From Chloroflexota bacterium (GTDB taxonomy: Bacteria > Chloroflexota > Dehalococcoidia > DSTF01 > JACRBR01), in contig JANXYW010000441.1 in NCBI GenBank assembly GCA_025355835.1, forward strand, positions 1 through 5,223: 5,223 nucleotides of DNA. Reading direction: 5' to 3'. Position numbers and translations under genes: made by a program. This document shows, one piece after another, positions 4,941-5,223 of this stretch (position 1 is the stretch's first letter; each line of letters opens with the position of its first letter). The notes under the pieces were generated by a model that ran no database searches, was not told where the DNA came from, and saw only the letters and a program-made list of their open reading frames with translations.

Positions 4941-4990
4941 CCTCCTCTGCATATCGTGGAGAGGAGGTGGCCGAAGGCCGGAGGTGAGGT
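4941..4990 (+). repeat. Two-stem dispersed hairpin element, copy D
   Basis: CCTCCTCT (4941-4948) pairs with AGAGGAGG (4960-4967), enclosing a G-G mismatch and two further pairs. GGCC-GAA-GGCC follows at 4969-4979, and the tail GGAGGTGAGGT ends at 4990. The outer arm differs from copy A (CCTCC against CCCCT), but the paired arm changes with it, so pairing is retained. Confidence 0.8.
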
Positions 4991-5033
4991 GCGCGGCCGC
5001 CACCACCAAACCACGCATCGAAGTTCACCCCTT

Positions 5034-5081
5034 CCTCTCCGCCGGGCGGAGAGGACCAGCGCGAAGCGCGGAGGTGAGGTC
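5034..5081 (+). repeat. Two-stem dispersed hairpin element, copy E
   Basis: CCTCTCCGCC (5034-5043) and GGCGGAGAGG (5045-5054) form a perfect 10-bp inverted repeat around one G; a real hairpin would open the innermost pair. GCGC-GAA-GCGC follows at 5059-5069, and the tail GGAGGTGAGGTC ends at 5081. Stem 2 uses GCGC where copies A and D use GGCC. Confidence 0.85.
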
Positions 5082-5106
5082 TCCCCGTCTCGACCATCAC
5101 CAATCT

Positions 5107-5137
5107 CCGACGACCGACGACCGACGACCGACGACCG
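5107..5137. repeat. CCGACGA heptamer array, right
   Basis: Four perfect 7-bp CCGACGA units plus CCG end 20 bp before the ATG at 5158. It lies 25 bp to the right of hairpin element E. The left array similarly lies 33 bp to the right of hairpin fragment C. Confidence 0.92.
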
Positions 5138-5157
5138 GTATGCTACGCTCCCCCACA

Positions 5158-5223
5158 ATGACGGCTCGCACCACGGCCATGTTGTTCGCCGCCGGTCGCG
5201 TCGCGTTCGGCGCCGGCATGCTC
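5158..5223 (+). CDS. Start of an unidentified protein (22 codons)
   Basis: An open frame begins with ATG at 5158 and continues past the right edge. The visible residues begin MTARTTAMLFAAGRVAFG and are followed by AGML. The segment is mildly hydrophobic and could be the start of a first membrane helix, but it is too short to assign a family. GC-rich third positions (GCC, CGC, GTC, GGC) are in keeping with real coding sequence. There is no Shine-Dalgarno sequence. TATGCT at about 5139-5144 could be a -10 box giving a very short leader. An alternative ATG lies at codon 8. The gene would be transcribed divergently from the membrane glycosyltransferase. Confidence 0.5.
   Translation, partial: MTARTTAMLFAAGRVAFGAGML

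Larger units (their letters stand above)
4414..5157. other. Gene-free spacer with repeats and an unassigned stretch
   Basis: This 744-bp region separates the leftward membrane glycosyltransferase gene from a rightward gene starting at 5158, so it should hold two outward promoters. On the minus strand TACAAT (4475-4470) is a -10-like box about 57 bp before the 4413 start, but it has no matching -35. GGTCAAG (4508-4514) and CTTGACA (4536-4542) form a loose inverted pair that contains -35-like hexamers on both strands, again without good -10 partners. From 4696 rightward, repeats dominate. The stretch 4545-4690 shows no repeat and no recognisable coding. The open frames at 4571-4909 (+) and 4600-5103 (-) run through the repeats and match no family I know. 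Confidence 0.75.

Noticed and set aside
4571..5103. Open frames on both strands in the right spacer (4571-4909 plus, 4600-5103 minus)
   Set aside because: They are composed largely of CACAGAT, 86-bp-core and hairpin repeats. There is no ribosome site and no family resemblance.

Overview
The window is GC-rich bacterial chromosomal DNA. It carries four genes on the minus strand and the first 22 codons of a fifth gene on the plus strand. Nothing in it fixes the taxon. The MshA-like glycosyltransferase, the high GC and the abundant short dispersed repeats (CCTCTCC/GGAGAGG hairpins ending in GGTGAGGT, heptamer arrays, CACAGAT tracts) resemble what is often seen in Chloroflexota and some neighbouring uncultured phyla. 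That assignment is an inference from general appearance.

Right-to-left layout of the minus-strand genes: a multi-pass membrane protein of GT-C glycosyltransferase type (2884-4413) stands alone between two repeat-filled spacers. A compact block follows: folE (GTP cyclohydrolase I, 1649-2248), a BioF2/FemAB-like GNAT acyltransferase whose ATG shares one base with the folE stop (660-1649), and, after a 117-bp gap holding a hairpin repeat, the N-terminal 180 codons of a GT4 MshA-like glycosyltransferase that runs off the left edge (1-542). On the plus strand a new reading frame starts at 5158 and runs off the right edge.

The two long spacers (2249-2883 and 4414-5157) contain no convincing gene. 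They are mosaics of several repeat families: a 97-bp array of a CTGGAGG-type heptamer; two arrays of a CCGACGA heptamer; a two-copy TTCAGTT heptamer; an 86-bp repeat with an ACAGCCG/CGGCTGT hairpin (two direct copies and one inverted core); a GC-rich hairpin; a two-stem hairpin element (four copies plus a tail fragment); and a short CACAGAT tract. Both spacers end, left to right, in the order hairpin-element tail and then CCGACGA array. As a result the membrane-protein gene is flanked by similar repeat clusters in the same orientation.

Functionally, the two glycosyltransferases and the acyltransferase suggest envelope or glycoconjugate synthesis. FolE supplies dihydroneopterin triphosphate for folate or other pterins. 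Whether folE is linked to its two downstream neighbours by function, or only by co-transcription, cannot be told from the sequence. No phage, CRISPR, toxin-antitoxin or transposase gene was seen. The most unusual content is the repeat architecture, not the proteins.
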